64,000 nt of DNA from Bretschneidera sinensis (GCA_023935145.1 CM043700.1:135938828-136002827), one strand, 5' to 3'; shown: positions 33,973-45,361, counted from the first letter of the stretch. Notes: generated by a model not told the origin, from the letters alone. A program made the numbers and translations.

Positions 33973-36027
33973 ATGGCAGCAAATAGCTACTCTGAGGGAC
34001 ACTCTTATACTAGACCTCCATTGTTCAATGGATCAAATTATAACTACTGGAAAAATAGAATGAAAATCTTCGTCAAAGGACAAGATTACAATCTATGGAG
34101 AATTATAGAAGAGGGACCTAAAATTCCCTCAAAAGAAATAGTTATTGGAGAGACTCTTCATACAATGCCTAAACTCAAAACTGAGTTTACTGACGAGGAT
34201 TGTAGAACGATGTCTCTAAATAGCAGAGCAACAAGCATGCTACATTGTGCTTTAGATATTTCTGAATATAACAAAATATCTGCATGCGTTTCTGCTAAAG
34301 AAATATGGGACAAATTGCAAGTCACATATGAAGGAACAAGTGAAGTAAAAAAGTCTAAAATTTACATGCTAATTTCTGAATATGAATCTTTTAAGATGTC
34401 TCCTAATGAAACCATTTCTGAAATGCACTCACGATTTACTACTATTATAAATAGTTTAAAATTGCTTGGCAAGAATATTGAGGAAGTTGAACTAACCAGA
34501 AAAATCTTAAGATCTCTACCTCCAGAATGGAAACCAAAGAGGACAGCCATTCAAGAGGCCAAAAATCTTGACAAGCTTGATGTTGAGACGCTGCTTGGGT
34601 CATTATTGACATACGAGATGGAAGAAATGACTCCCATCGTCAATGATGATGAGAAGAAGAAGAAGCAAATTGCTCTCAAAGCTTCTACGAGCAACAAAGA
34701 AAAGGAATTAGAACAAGAAGCAGAGAGCAGTGAAGAAGATGGTGAAATGGCTTTAATCACCAGACGATTCCACAGGTTCTTGAAGAAAAGCAAGAAACCT
34801 TACTCAAAGGATCCCACCTCAAAAAGGGAACCACTTATGTGCTATGGCTGCAAGAAGCCAGGACATATAAAAGCTGACTGTCCGGTTTCAAGCAAACCAT
34901 ACAAGGGCTTCAAGAAGAAAGCTATGGTAGCAACTACCTGGAGCGATGACGAAGAAGATGAGTCATCAGACAAAGAAATTGGATACGAAGAGATTGCCAA
35001 CCTCTGTTTAATGGCAATCGATGATGAAAGTGAGGTAACATCTTCTCCCTCTTCAAAAAATAATATTGTTACTAGTAGTGAAGAATTACTAGAAGTCATA
35101 AATGAAATGCATGAAGAATTAAAGAAATTTGATTCTAGAAATTCTGTTCTTAAGAAAGAAGTATCATCTCTTTCTAAGGAAATGATAGTTCTTAGAGAAG
35201 AAAAAGAAAAATTATCATCTTTACTGTATAATTCGTCTCAAGATTTTCTTAAAGATGAAAATGAGAATTTGAAAAATAAAATTTCTGAATTAAACAGCAC
35301 TGTATCTAGACTTATGCTTGGTAAAGAAAAACTTGATGAAGTGCTTTCTTCCCAAAGATTAAGTGGAGGAAAATCTGGTGTAGGATATTCTCCATTGGGA
35401 AAACAAAAAACAAAAGAGAGCTTATTCATGAAAGCCTCTTGTGCAGATGGAGCTTCTACTTCGAAAGCTCCTAACCTTGTTAAAAGCACTCCCTTAATAA
35501 ATCCGAGGAACTCTAGAAACTTAAATGATCATACTAAATTGAAGCATCCTAAAAATACTCATGCTTATTTGTATGCTCATTCTAGAAATGCTCATACACA
35601 TCCTAGAAATAATCATCATGCTCATTCTAGGAACAATGTGTATAATCAAAGAATGCATTCTGCTCATCCTAGGAATCACCATCATGGCTATTCTAGAAAT
35701 AACTTGCATACATATGCTAGCATGTATCCTAGAATGCATCATCGTTCATTTTCTGGAAATGACATGCATTTTCATACCCCTTACCGTAGAATCATGTATC
35801 CTAGGAACTATCATCCTAAGGATTATAGGAATGCACATTTAAAATTTCCTAGAAATTTCTATGACTATAATGCTAGGCTTGTGCATCATCAACATGTTCA
35901 TAGAGCACCATATATTGTTAAGAAAGTATGGGTCCCAAAAGGAACCGTATTTTCAAGGACTAACCCCAAAGGACCCAAGAAATTTTGGGTACCTAAAAAT
36001 GCTATCGTATATCCTTGTGTGATGTAG
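33973..36027 (+). CDS. gag: Sirevirus Gag (nucleocapsid polyprotein)
   Basis: 684 codons. N-terminal DUF4219/UBN2-type gag region (PPLFNGSNYNYWKNRMKIF, then ILRSLPPEWKPKRTAI). A CCHC zinc knuckle, CYGCKKPGHIKADC, lies near residue 289, an acidic stretch follows, and a long coiled coil runs from about 370 to 470 (EELLEVINEMHEELKKF...). A His/Asn-rich segment with repeated PRN/SRN motifs spans about 530-640. The coiled-coil-rich long Gag is a Sirevirus trait; it would package RNA into cytoplasmic particles. ORF ends at TAG 36025-36027, in frame with pol. Confidence 0.95.
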   Translation: MAANSYSEGHSYTRPPLFNGSNYNYWKNRMKIFVKGQDYNLWRIIEEGPKIPSKEIVIGETLHTMPKLKTEFTDEDCRTMSLNSRATSMLHCALDISEYNKISACVSAKEIWDKLQVTYEGTSEVKKSKIYMLISEYESFKMSPNETISEMHSRFTTIINSLKLLGKNIEEVELTRKILRSLPPEWKPKRTAIQEAKNLDKLDVETLLGSLLTYEMEEMTPIVNDDEKKKKQIALKASTSNKEKELEQEAESSEEDGEMALITRRFHRFLKKSKKPYSKDPTSKREPLMCYGCKKPGHIKADCPVSSKPYKGFKKKAMVATTWSDDEEDESSDKEIGYEEIANLCLMAIDDESEVTSSPSSKNNIVTSSEELLEVINEMHEELKKFDSRNSVLKKEVSSLSKEMIVLREEKEKLSSLLYNSSQDFLKDENENLKNKISELNSTVSRLMLGKEKLDEVLSSQRLSGGKSGVGYSPLGKQKTKESLFMKASCADGASTSKAPNLVKSTPLINPRNSRNLNDHTKLKHPKNTHAYLYAHSRNAHTHPRNNHHAHSRNNVYNQRMHSAHPRNHHHGYSRNNLHTYASMYPRMHHRSFSGNDMHFHTPYRRIMYPRNYHPKDYRNAHLKFPRNFYDYNARLVHHQHVHRAPYIVKKVWVPKGTVFSRTNPKGPKKFWVPKNAIVYPCVM

Positions 36028-39000
36028 ATTTGCCTTCACACCAAGGAGAAAGGTAACTGTTGGTACCTTGATAGCGGTTGCTCGAAGCATATGACCGGTG
36101 ATAAAAGCGTATTCAAGGAGCTAACTCTAAGAGATGGTGGACTTGTGACCAATGGAGACAATACTAAAATAAAGATCATAGGGCATGGAAAAGTCGGTAA
36201 TGATTTCTCAACTTTAGATAATGTATTGCTAGTACAAGGCTTAAAGCCAAATTTACTTAGCATTAGTCAATTATGTGACAAAGGATATAAAGTTACATTT
36301 GAAACCTCTCATTGTCTAGTTATAGACATCAAGAGCAACAAGATCAAATTCATTGGCCATAGACATGAAAATGTCTATATAGTTGATTTGAAATTCTTAC
36401 ATTCCAATAATGAAAAATGTTTTCCTGCTTTTAGTGAAAATCAATGGCTATGGCATAGAAGGCTTGGTCATGTAAACATGAACTTGCTAAAAATTGTTTC
36501 AAGAAAATATTTAGTTACTGGTCTTCCTAAAATCAATTTTGAGAAAAACAAAATTTGCAATGCTTGTCAAATGGGAAAACAAACTAGGATATCTTTCAAA
36601 GCAAAAAATGTTGTCTCAACTACTAGACCTTTGGAACTTTTGCATATGGACTTATTTGGTCCAATAAGTACCATTAGTCTAGGTGGCCATCAATATGCTC
36701 TTGTTATTGTTGATGACTATTCAAGATATACCTTTGTTATTTTTATTGCTTATAAGGATGAAGCTTTCAAAGGATTTGAAAAGTTTTGCAAAAAGGTACA
36801 AAATGAAAAAGGAATTTGTATTTCAAGCATAAGAAGTGATCATGGCAAAGAATTTGAAAATCAAAGCTTTTCAAAATTTTGTGATGAAAATGGAATTAAT
36901 CACAACTTTTCAGCTCCTAGAACTCCTCAACAAAATGGAGTTGTTGAGAGGAAAAATAGAGTTCTAGAAGAATTTTCAAGAACAATGCTTTGTGAAAATA
37001 ATTTACCAAAATATTTTTGGGCCGAAGCCGTGAATACTTCTTGCTATATTTTAAATAGAATCTTGATAAGGCACCTGCTTGATAAAACTCCTTATGAACT
37101 ATGGAAAGGGAGAAAGCCAAATATTTCCTATTTTCGTGCCTTTGGTAGTAAGTGCTTCATCTTAAATAACAATAAAACTAACTTGGGTAAATTTGATTCC
37201 AAGACCGATGAAGGGATATTTTTAGGATATTCTACTACTAGTAAGGCTTATAGAGTTTTCAATAAGAGAACTCTAGTAGTAGAAGAATCTGTGCATGTAA
37301 CTATTGATGAATCTAACCCAATGAGTAGTGGAGAAGTTTCCTTTAAAGATGATGCAGATTTTATTCCAAGAATGGAAACTTCTACTCCCATTGTTGACCC
37401 AAAAGTGAGTTCTTCTCAAACAAATGAAGGGATGGCAACTCCAAATTTAGACCAACCATCCTCAAGTCAACAAGAGGAAAATCTACCCAAGGATTGGAGG
37501 TATGTAAATCATCATCCAATTGATCAAGTAATTGGTGATCCTTCACAAGGGGTAAGAACTCGCTCTTCCATTAGAAATACTTGCAATTTTGCAGCTTATT
37601 TGTCTCAAGTAGAACCTAAGACATTTATAGAAGCTGAAAAAGATAATGATTGGATAATTGCAATGCAGGAAGAGATAAATCAATTTGAGAGAAACAATGT
37701 TTGGGAACTAGTTCCAAGACCTAAAGATCATTCAATTATTGGAACTAAATGGGTATATAGAAATAAAATGGATGAAAATGGTATAGTAACTAGAAATAAG
37801 GCTAGGCTAGTTGCTAAGGGATATAACCAAGAGGAAGGAATAGATTTTGATGAAACCTATGCTCCCGTAGCTAGATTAGAGGCTATTCGAATGTTATTAG
37901 CCTTTGCATGCTTTAATAAATTTAAACTGTTTCAAATGGATGTGAAAAGTGCCTTTTTAAATGGCTTTATAGAAGAAGAGGTTTATGTTGAACAACCTCT
38001 TGGTTTTGAAAACCCTAGTCTTCCAAATCATGTCTACAAGCTTTCTAAGGCTTTATATGGGTTGAAGCAAGCTCCAAGGGCATGGTATGAAAGACTAAGT
38101 AAATTTTTGATTGATAATGATTTTGTAAGAGGAAGAATAGATACAACTCTCTTCACAAAAACTTACAAAAATGACACTTTGATAGTTCAAATATATGTTG
38201 ATGATATTATATTTGGTGCTACTAATGAATCTATGTGTGAAGAGTTTGCTAAGTGCATGCAAGGTGAATTTGAAATGAGCATGATGGGAGAACTTACCTA
38301 CTTCCTTGGACTGCAAATCAAGCAACTAAAAGGAGGTATCTTCATCAATCAACAAAAGTACATCAAAGATCTACTAAAGAGGTTCGGGATGGAAAGCTCA
38401 AAGCCAATTGGAACGCCTATGAGCACAATCACCAAACTTGATCTTGATGAAGGAGGTAAAACTGTAGATTCTAAATATTATAGAAGCATGATAGGTGCTT
38501 TACTGTACTTGACTGCAAGTAGACCTGATATAATGTTCAGTGTATGCATGTGTGCTAGATTTCAATCTAATCCTAAGGAATCACATGTAGTTGCAGTAAA
38601 AAGAGTCCTTAGATATCTACAAGGGACTCAGACCATAGGATTATGGTATTCTAGAGAATCATCTTTTGAGCTAGTAGGATATTCGGATGCTGATTTTGCT
38701 GGATGTAGGTTAGATAGAAAAAGCACAAGTGGAACATGCCAATTCTTAGGTGCTATGTTAACTTCTTGGTTCTCCAAGAAACAGAATTCAGTTGCACTAT
38801 CAACCGCTGAGGCGGAATATGTAGCAGCTGGCAGTTGTTGTGCCCAAGTACTATGGATGAAACAACAACTAGAAGACTATGGCATGAGTCTCAAAAATAT
38901 TCCTATATTTTGTGATAATACTAGTGCCATCAACCTAACCAAAAATCCTATTCAGCACTCTAGAACCAAGCATATAGAGATTAGACATCATTTCTTAAGA

Positions 39001-39150
39001 GACCATGCTCAAAAAGGTGATATAAGATTAGAATTTATACCTTCAGAAGATCAAATAGCTGATATTCTTACAAAACCCTTAAGTGAAGCTAGTTTTTGCA
39101 AAATAAGAAAGTTGATGGGATTGCTTGATTTTGATAAATTGAATGTTTGA
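36028..39150 (+). CDS. pol: Sirevirus Pol (protease, integrase, RT, RNase H)
   Basis: Open from just after the TAG to TGA at 39148-39150; first ATG at 36091. Protease DSG lies at 36070-36078, upstream of that ATG. Positions counted from 36091: integrase zinc finger WHRRLGH near residue 120 with [11 protein letters not shown] core from LLHMDLFGP (about 184) through DDYSRYTF and [11 protein letters not shown] from [16 protein letters not shown], with catalytic YVDD near 700, and RNase H with SDADFAG (about 866), STAEAEY and CDNTSA, ending DILTKPLSE. All catalytic motifs look intact. Starting at 36091 would lose the protease aspartate, so expression needs read-through of the TAG, or the TAG is a lesion. 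Confidence 0.95.
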   Translation: MCLHTKEKGNCWYLDSGCSKHMTGDKSVFKELTLRDGGLVTNGDNTKIKIIGHGKVGNDFSTLDNVLLVQGLKPNLLSISQLCDKGYKVTFETSHCLVIDIKSNKIKFIGHRHENVYIVDLKFLHSNNEKCFPAFSENQWLWHRRLGHVNMNLLKIVSRKYLVTGLPKINFEKNKICNACQMGKQTRISFKAKNVVSTTRPLELLHMDLFGPISTISLGGHQYALVIVDDYSRYTFVIFIAYKDEAFKGFEKFCKKVQNEKGICISSIRSDHGKEFENQSFSKFCDENGINHNFSAPRTPQQNGVVERKNRVLEEFSRTMLCENNLPKYFWAEAVNTSCYILNRILIRHLLDKTPYELWKGRKPNISYFRAFGSKCFILNNNKTNLGKFDSKTDEGIFLGYSTTSKAYRVFNKRTLVVEESVHVTIDESNPMSSGEVSFKDDADFIPRMETSTPIVDPKVSSSQTNEGMATPNLDQPSSSQQEENLPKDWRYVNHHPIDQVIGDPSQGVRTRSSIRNTCNFAAYLSQVEPKTFIEAEKDNDWIIAMQEEINQFERNNVWELVPRPKDHSIIGTKWVYRNKMDENGIVTRNKARLVAKGYNQEEGIDFDETYAPVARLEAIRMLLAFACFNKFKLFQMDVKSAFLNGFIEEEVYVEQPLGFENPSLPNHVYKLSKALYGLKQAPRAWYERLSKFLIDNDFVRGRIDTTLFTKTYKNDTLIVQIYVDDIIFGATNESMCEEFAKCMQGEFEMSMMGELTYFLGLQIKQLKGGIFINQQKYIKDLLKRFGMESSKPIGTPMSTITKLDLDEGGKTVDSKYYRSMIGALLYLTASRPDIMFSVCMCARFQSNPKESHVVAVKRVLRYLQGTQTIGLWYSRESSFELVGYSDADFAGCRLDRKSTSGTCQFLGAMLTSWFSKKQNSVALSTAEAEYVAAGSCCAQVLWMKQQLEDYGMSLKNIPIFCDNTSAINLTKNPIQHSRTKHIEIRHHFLRDHAQKGDIRLEFIPSEDQIADILTKPLSEASFCKIRKLMGLLDFDKLNV

Positions 39151-39290
39151 TTGCATCTCATTTCATCATTTGCATGTTTGACATTGAGTGATAGAGTATT
39201 AATCCATGTTTAATTATTCCCTTCACTCAAAAATGTCATAGATAAACAAATTCGTGCTATAAATTCAAGACTGGAAATTTTACTAATGGT

Positions 39291-39629
39291 CCAGTCGACT
39301 GGTAAATGTGCTCCAGTCGACTGGTAAGTCACTGCCTGATTGGTCAGTCGACTGGTAATTTTAACCCAGTCGACTGGTAACTCTCTGCCAAAAACTCCAG
39401 ACGACTGGTAAGTCTTCTCCAGTCGTCTATAAAATCAAATCATGCTTGGAGCCAAATTTTTTTCATTTTTTTTGAACCCCTAGTCGACTGGTATCGATAG
39501 CCCAGTAGACTGGTATCTCACTGTCAGTTGATCCAGTCGACTGGTACGTTTACCCAGTCGACTGGTAAAAGAAACTGTTCATCTTTTCAAAGGGGCCCAG
39601 TCGACTGGTAAGTTTACCCAGTCGACTGG
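39291..39629. promoter_or_regulatory. Second palindrome array, between pol and ORF3
   Basis: Twelve copies of CCAGTCGACTGG or one- to three-base variants start at 39291, 39313, 39344, 39366, 39397, 39419, 39480, 39502, 39533, 39554, 39597 and 39618. Seven are perfect (39291, 39313, 39366, 39533, 39554, 39597, 39618). Spacings are mostly 21-22 and 31, as in the LTR, with 61 and 43 exceptions. A TATA box follows at 39641. Confidence 0.85.
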
Positions 39630-39640
39630 TATCGCGATTC

Positions 39641-39648
39641 TATAAAAG
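39641..39648 (+). promoter_or_regulatory. Putative internal TATA box upstream of ORF3
   Basis: TATAAAAG in the context TCTATAAAAGGG, 11 bases after the last palindrome and about 210 bases before the ORF3 ATG. Inferred promoter; no transcript evidence. Confidence 0.55.
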
Positions 39649-39858
39649 GGACTGTTCATTTTCGCCCTTCTTACGCCATTTTCAAAGAGCCCAAGCTTTC
39701 TCTCTCTAAAAAAATTCATCTTTTTGATCTAAAAACCATCCAAATCCCTTCTAAACACACCGATCTACTCATTCCTAAAGAGATTTTTAACTTTCTACGG
39801 TTAAAATCTCTCATTTTTACCAAATTTCCTTTTTCCAAAAACTTCAAATTTCTCGAAA

Positions 39859-41115
39859 ATGAGTGACAAAATCCGTATAAAACTCACAACAAGTGGACCT
39901 AATGCGCCCAAAAAGCCTAGGTCTTCAAAACCTTCGGCTTCGGAATCAAAAGGGAAGGGAGTAGCAGGGTCATCCAGCAAGGAGCCCAGAACAGAGTTGG
40001 AGCAGGCTCTGTTTTTCAGCCCAGCTGCTCATAAGAGGTATAACTCTATAATCCGTCACAAGAAAATCATGACGGGTAGAGTCGTTGATTTCGACTCCAT
40101 TCGTCATGGTAATTTCGATATTCTACCAGCCTTTGAGGCAATAAATCTGACCCCACTGGTCAGTATTCATGAAAAATATTACCCGCGACTAATTCACCAG
40201 TTCTATGCGAACTTGGTGAAACCCAGTCCTCTGGCTCTGAGATTCAGAACCAGAGTTAGCGGTGTGGAGTTTGAGGTCAACACTGACCTCTTGATGAGCA
40301 TTCTGAGAATCCCTATAAGGGGGGTTCAATGGAGTCTGGATGGATGGCCAGACAACTTTGAAGTTGAGGTGGCCTGTCGGATAGTCAGGGGCGACCCTAA
40401 CTATGTGTACAGACCCACTACATTTCACACATGTAGTGACTTGCCCCTCGACTCAAAAATGTTTCAATTGATTGTCAGTTGGACCATCCACCCGAGACTC
40501 GGGAGTCGAGGGTATCTATCTAAAATAGATACGGTATTGATTTGGTGCCTAAAATCTGGGCACCACTTCAATATATATCCTCTGCTGCTCGCCAACATGA
40601 TAAACGGTGAAGCAAACAACTCCGGGTGTCTTCCTTATGGGATGCTCATTACACTCATCCTCCAGCACTTCCAGGTACCTTTGCCTGCCTCCGAGGCTCA
40701 GGATATCGGATTGACGGATATCATCAACATCTCATCTCTAAAGAAGATGGGATGTACTGTTCGTGAAGGGTTTCTCTATCCTAAGGCTGGAAAGCGCCTA
40801 AGGATTCGAGAGGATGCGAGTGACAGTGGTGAGGATGCTGATACGGCTGCTGAGATGGAGACAGATACCCGAGCACCTCCCATTGGTGACTCGAGTACTG
40901 GTCAGACTGGATATGGTGACATCCTACGAGCTATCGCGAGTCTTCAGATGACGATGGAGTCTGGTTTTCAGTCCATGCAGTCCGATTATCAGAGGCTGAG
41001 CTCCTCCATAGACCACCTACGGGATGACTTCGAGTTACATCGAGAGCACACCGAGGGTTCCCTAGCTGAGATTAGGGAACTTCTTCGTGACAGCTCGGAC
41101 TCTCCCGCACCATGA
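39859..41115 (+). CDS. Sirevirus third ORF (ORF3, plant-transposon-protein type)
   Basis: 418 codons, ATG 39859 to TGA 41113-41115. The N-terminus is basic and Ser/Lys-rich. A globular region of about residues 60-260 (YNSIIRHKKIMTGRVVDF, LRIPIRGVQWSLDGW, WTIHPRLGSRGYLSK) resembles the 'putative plant transposon protein' domain common downstream of pol in Sireviruses. An acidic linker and a predicted coiled coil (about 350-410, LRAIASLQMTMESGFQ...) follow. No signal peptide or membrane span is obvious, so I would not call it an envelope protein. Function unknown. It lies 708 bp after pol with its own possible promoter. Confidence 0.85.
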   Translation: MSDKIRIKLTTSGPNAPKKPRSSKPSASESKGKGVAGSSSKEPRTELEQALFFSPAAHKRYNSIIRHKKIMTGRVVDFDSIRHGNFDILPAFEAINLTPLVSIHEKYYPRLIHQFYANLVKPSPLALRFRTRVSGVEFEVNTDLLMSILRIPIRGVQWSLDGWPDNFEVEVACRIVRGDPNYVYRPTTFHTCSDLPLDSKMFQLIVSWTIHPRLGSRGYLSKIDTVLIWCLKSGHHFNIYPLLLANMINGEANNSGCLPYGMLITLILQHFQVPLPASEAQDIGLTDIINISSLKKMGCTVREGFLYPKAGKRLRIREDASDSGEDADTAAEMETDTRAPPIGDSSTGQTGYGDILRAIASLQMTMESGFQSMQSDYQRLSSSIDHLRDDFELHREHTEGSLAEIRELLRDSSDSPAP

Positions 41116-41672
41116 GTCTCATTCATTTAATCAGTTCTTAGCACTTTTCCAGTATTTGTCACTTAGCACGGACATCTCATGTTTGTTTTTCTTAGTTATG
41201 GCTCTATAAGACTCTACTTGTATTGACTTTTTCTATGATGATGTAATACTATAAGCCATATTTCTTGCATTTATTTAAGCTATTTGTGATATGTTAGAAC
41301 TGTTTTTAAATATCTGTTTGTCTCATAGCTTATTTGTTAATTGTTCTGCCCCCTTTGGTTGCTGTTGTCAAAACGGGGGAGAAAAATGAGAAAAACGAGA
41401 AAATCTAAGTAACGAGAAAATCTAAGTAAAAACGCAACCAATGCATAGATTTAGGGGGAGCATTGCTCCATATCTATGTAAAAATGTTTATTGATTGGTT
41501 GAGTTTAATTCTGGATTGGTTGAAAGAAATATAAACTGTGTTTGCTTGTTTACAGGGTGGTTTTTCTCGAAAAACAGAGGAGACTCTGTCCAAATTTTTG
41601 TAAAATCTTAACACTTAGTTTTTAAAACTGTTTTTACATTATTAGTTTTGTCATCATCAAAAAGGGGGAGAT
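41116..41672 (+). other. Sirevirus 3' untranslated region with multiple polypurine tracts
   Basis: No ORF. G-rich tracts GGGGGAG occur at about 41374-41380, 41453-41459 and 41664-41670; the last abuts the 3' LTR and is the functional polypurine tract by position. Repeated polypurine tracts before the 3' LTR are a described Sirevirus trait. Confidence 0.85.
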
Positions 41673-42924
41673 TGTTGACCCTCGCCCGTATTTTAATGAT
41701 GGCAAAACACAACTGTTATTTAACTAACATGTTTAAACTAAGTTGTATTAAGGATCAAACACATTCAACCAAGGAACAAAGTGCAAAAACTCGAACCAAA
41801 TCAAGTATCAAGTGAAGACTGAAGATCTAGTATAGATCTTAAGGTTTAGAACCAATGTAAGTCTCACTCATACATTGTATTAGCTTGTTTAATGGCTCAA
41901 ACACAAATGGTTTTTCTAAAACCATTAATTTTAAAATGTTTTTAAATGAAAAACAGAAGAAAAACTGGGTTGGAAGACAACCCAGTCGACTGGGTACATA
42001 TACCAGTCGACTGGTATATGGGTCAGAAGGTACCCAGTCGACTGGATGAATTAACCCAGTCGACTGGTACTTTGACCAGTAATTTCCCAGTCGACTGGAT
42101 GAATCAACCCAGTCGACTGGCAAAATGGACAGAAAGTCCCCAGTCGACTGGATGATATATACCAGTCGACTGGATACCCAGAAGGTCTGAAAAACGTATA
42201 TTTTTCAAGTGAACCCAGTCGACTGGTATCTCGACCCAGTCGACTGGTAGTTCAAAAATATGACCGTTGGACTCCAAATCTGAACGTTTTAAAGTAAATC
42301 TTTTTCAAATTAAAGTCCAAAACGGCCATATTAATTGATTGCTATATAAACCCACTCAGCAAAGCATTCAATAACAAGCAGCACATATTCAAAAAGAGTT
42401 GATCTCATATAATCAAGTTTTTATACTCTTGAAACACAAAAAGCTTTGAAATAATCTTATTGAGCCATTTCTTCAAGCTTTACTTTGAAAGAGAGACATT
42501 TCTGTTGTAATAAGCTTTCATTTGTTGTCTCTCTACCTTTTACTTTACACCATCTTTGTAAAGGGATTACTTCCGAGAGGAAGGGGAAACTTCCGAAAGG
42601 AAGGGGATTTTTCGGTTTAAGCAATTCCTGTAAATTGCTTGTGTACGGTTTGTGCAACACCCGGCTAAGTTGTGCGACTAAGTTTGCTTAGTGGATTACT
42701 TCAAGGAGTTCCTTGAAGAGAGTGGACGTAGGGTCGGAACGAATCCGATATTGCCGAACCACTATAACTGTGTTTGCATCCTCTTTCCTTAAACTCTTTA
42801 TTTACAGCTTTCTACTTGTATCTATTATTTGTTGCTTATCAGTTTTTATAAACTTGTATAAATTCCGCAAAAGTTTTTAAAAACCCAATTCACCCCCCCT
42901 CTTGGGTTGAAACCTCGAGCTACA
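41673..42924 (+). repeat. 3' LTR of the Sirevirus
   Basis: Almost identical to 32667-33917; differences noticed are G/A in TATAGRTC, T/C in CACCYGGCT and seven instead of six C in the terminal C-run. Contains the palindrome array (41982-42247) and TATA box (42343-42350). Confidence 0.97.
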
Positions 42925-42979
42925 GGTAGTTTAACCCTAACAACTGGTATCAAAGCTATCGGTTTTTTGAGTGGGAGTG

Positions 42980-43725
42980 ATGGTCGGAGAAAAAGGAAAG
43001 GCGACAGGAATCGAGAAATTCGATGGCACAGATTTTGGATATTGGAGGATGCAAATCGAGGATTATCTCTATGGGAAGAAATTACATTTGTCTTTGTTAG
43101 GGGCAAAGCCAAACAGTATGAAAGAAGACGAATGAAATCTTCTTGATAGACAGGTACTGGGAGTTATTCGATTAACTCTATCAAGATCAGTTGCGCACAA
43201 TGTTATAAAGGAGAAGACCACCAAAGATATGATGGTGGATTTGTCCAGTATGTATGAAAAACCGTCGGCTCTGATGAAAAAGTTGTTCAATTTAAAGATG
43301 GCGGAAAGTACCCCTGTTGCACAGCATCTGAATGAGTTCAATACAATTGTTAATCAATTGTCCTCTGTTGAGATTGATTTTGATGATAAGATCTGTGCTT
43401 TAATTGTTTTGGTTTCTTTGCCAAACAGTTGGGAAGCCATAAGAATGGCGGTGTGTAATTCTGCAGGGAAGAATAAACCCAAATATGAAGATATTCGGGA
43501 TTTGATTTTAAGCGAGGAGGTTTGTAGGAGAGATGCGAGTGAAACCTCGGGTTTTGGTTCCACTTTAAATATTGAGACAAGACGTAGAGCACATGATAGA
43601 AATTCCAATCGGAGTAGATCAAAATCCAGAAGAGGAGGTAGGAGTAAATCCAGATCTGAACGACAACTGGAATGCTGGAATTGTGGCAAGACTGGCCACT
43701 TTAAGAAAAATTGTAGAGAACCGTA
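42980..43725 (+). pseudogene. Old copia gag
   Basis: The frame from ATG 42980 shows gag start motifs (KFDGTDFGYWRMQIEDYL), an in-frame TGA near 43132 where the family has Trp, then MAESTPVAQHLNEFNTIV and a CCHC knuckle CWNCGKTGHFKKNC just before TAG 43723-43725. The basic RSRSKSRRGGRSKSRS stretch precedes the knuckle. Confidence 0.88.
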
Positions 43726-43759
43726 GAAGTAAAGGAATGAGAACGATGTTGCAAATGTT

Positions 43760-44803
43760 GTGACAGAAGAACTACAGGATACCCTATTACTTTCTGTTAA
43801 CAGTCCCATTGACTCTTGGGTTTTGGACTCAGGAGCTTCTTTCCATACCACTGCACACCGAGAAATCATGGAGCACTTTGTGACAGGTGATTTTAGGAAG
43901 GTATATTTAGCTGATGGAGAAGCTTTGAATATTGTGGGTATGGGAAATGTTCGCATTAAATTACCGAATGGGTCTGTGTGGCTGATACAAAAAGTGCGAC
44001 AAGTTCCAAAATTGATAAATAACTTGATCTCTGTAGGACAGCTTAATGCTGAAGGTCACACGATGATATTTGGGGCTGGTACTTGGAAGATTACAAAAGG
44101 AGCCATGGTAGTGGCTCATGGAACAAAAACGGATACTCTGTACATGACCTCAAGTGTGAGAGATACTATTGCAATGGTTGATGCAAAAGTTGATACAAAC
44201 CTATAGCACCGCAGGCTTGGTCACATGAGTGAAAAAGGGATGAAAGTGATGTTGTCTAAAGGGAAACTGCCAGAGTTGAAATCCGTTGACTTTGATTTGT
44301 GTAAGAGCTGCATTCTTGGGAAACAAAGAAATGTCAGTTTCTTGAAAGGAGGCAGAACTCCAAAGTCTGAAAAATTGGAGTTGGTACATACAGATTTGTG
44401 GGGAGCTTCCTCGGTTGCATCTCTTGGAGGTTCGCTGTATTATATCACATTTATTGATGACTCAAGCAGGAAGGTATGGGTTTATTTTCTGAAAAATAAA
44501 TCTGAGGTATTTGAGACCTTTAAAAAATGGAAGGCCATGGTTGAGACTGAAATAGGTTTGAAGGTAAAATGTTTGAGGTCTAATAATGGTGGAGAGTACA
44601 TAGATGGGAGGTTTAGAGAATTTTGTGCTGCTAATGGGATTAGGATGGAGAAGACTATTCCCAGGACACCACAGCATAATGGCGTGGCTGAGCGCATGAA
44701 CAGAACCCTTAATGAGCATGCTAGAAGTATGAGGTTGCATGCTGGGTTGCCAGAAACCTTTTGGGCCAATGCAGTTAACACAATAGCTCACTTGAAAAAT
44801 TAA
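43760..44803 (+). pseudogene. Old copia protease and integrase
   Basis: The protease motif SWVLDSGASFHTT is intact. The integrase finger begins at a TAG (about 44203) where Trp is expected before HRRLGHMS, followed by CKSCILGKQ, LVHTDLWG, FIDDSSRKVW, RSNNGGEY and HNGVAERMNRTL. The family Asp in RSDNGGEY reads Asn. The frame ends in TAA at 44801-44803; recognisable but stop-ridden sequence continues to about 45361. Confidence 0.88.
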
Positions 44804-45361
44804 GGACCGTCAATTCCTTTGGAATGCAGGATACTTGAAGAGGTATGGAGTGGAAATGAGGTAAACCTTTCTTACTTAAAAGTTTTTGGCTGTTTATCTT
44901 ATGTTCATATTGACTCTGATGCTCACAGTAAACTAGATGCTAAATCCAGAAAATATTTCTTTATTGGCTAAGGTGATGAAGCTTTTGGTTATCGGTTTTA
45001 GGATAATCAAAATAGAAAAATCATCAAGAGTAGAAATGTGATTTTCAATGAACAGGTTATGTACAAAGATAGGTCAAGTGCAGAATCTGTTGTTACAGGG
45101 CCAGAACCAAAGAAGTCTGAGTTTGTTAACTTGGATGAATTTCCTGAGAGCACAATATAGAGTAAGAGTCAGGAAAATGATGAGAATACAGACCCAAAGG
45201 TAGAACAGTGTACGCCCATAAGTGCTGTCCGAAGGTCTTCTAGGAACATTAGACCTCCACAGCGGTTTTCACCATCCTTGTTCTATATTTTGTTGACTGA
45301 CAGTGGTAAGCCAGAATGTTATGATGAAGCTTTGCAGGTTAAAAATTCTAGCAAGTAGGAG

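Larger units (their letters stand above)
32667..42924 (+). mobile_element. Young Sirevirus-type copia retrotransposon, 10.26 kb
   Basis: LTRs 32667-33917 and 41673-42924 differ, by eye, at two bases and one C-run length over 1,251 bp. The target duplication GGTAG is perfect (32662-32666 and 42925-42929). PBS TGGTATCAGAGC follows the 5' LTR. Gag, pol and a third ORF after pol are each open. The long element, coiled-coil gag, ORF3 and several AGGGGGAG tracts near the 3' LTR match the Sirevirus genus (SIRE1-like). It inserted into the 5' LTR of the old copia. It is very recent, and only the gag/pol TAG and possibly regulation seem to limit its activity. Confidence 0.96.

Noticed and set aside
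39859..41115. ORF3 as a retroviral envelope protein
   Set aside because: No signal peptide or membrane segment visible; sequence fits the plant transposon protein domain with a C-terminal coiled coil.
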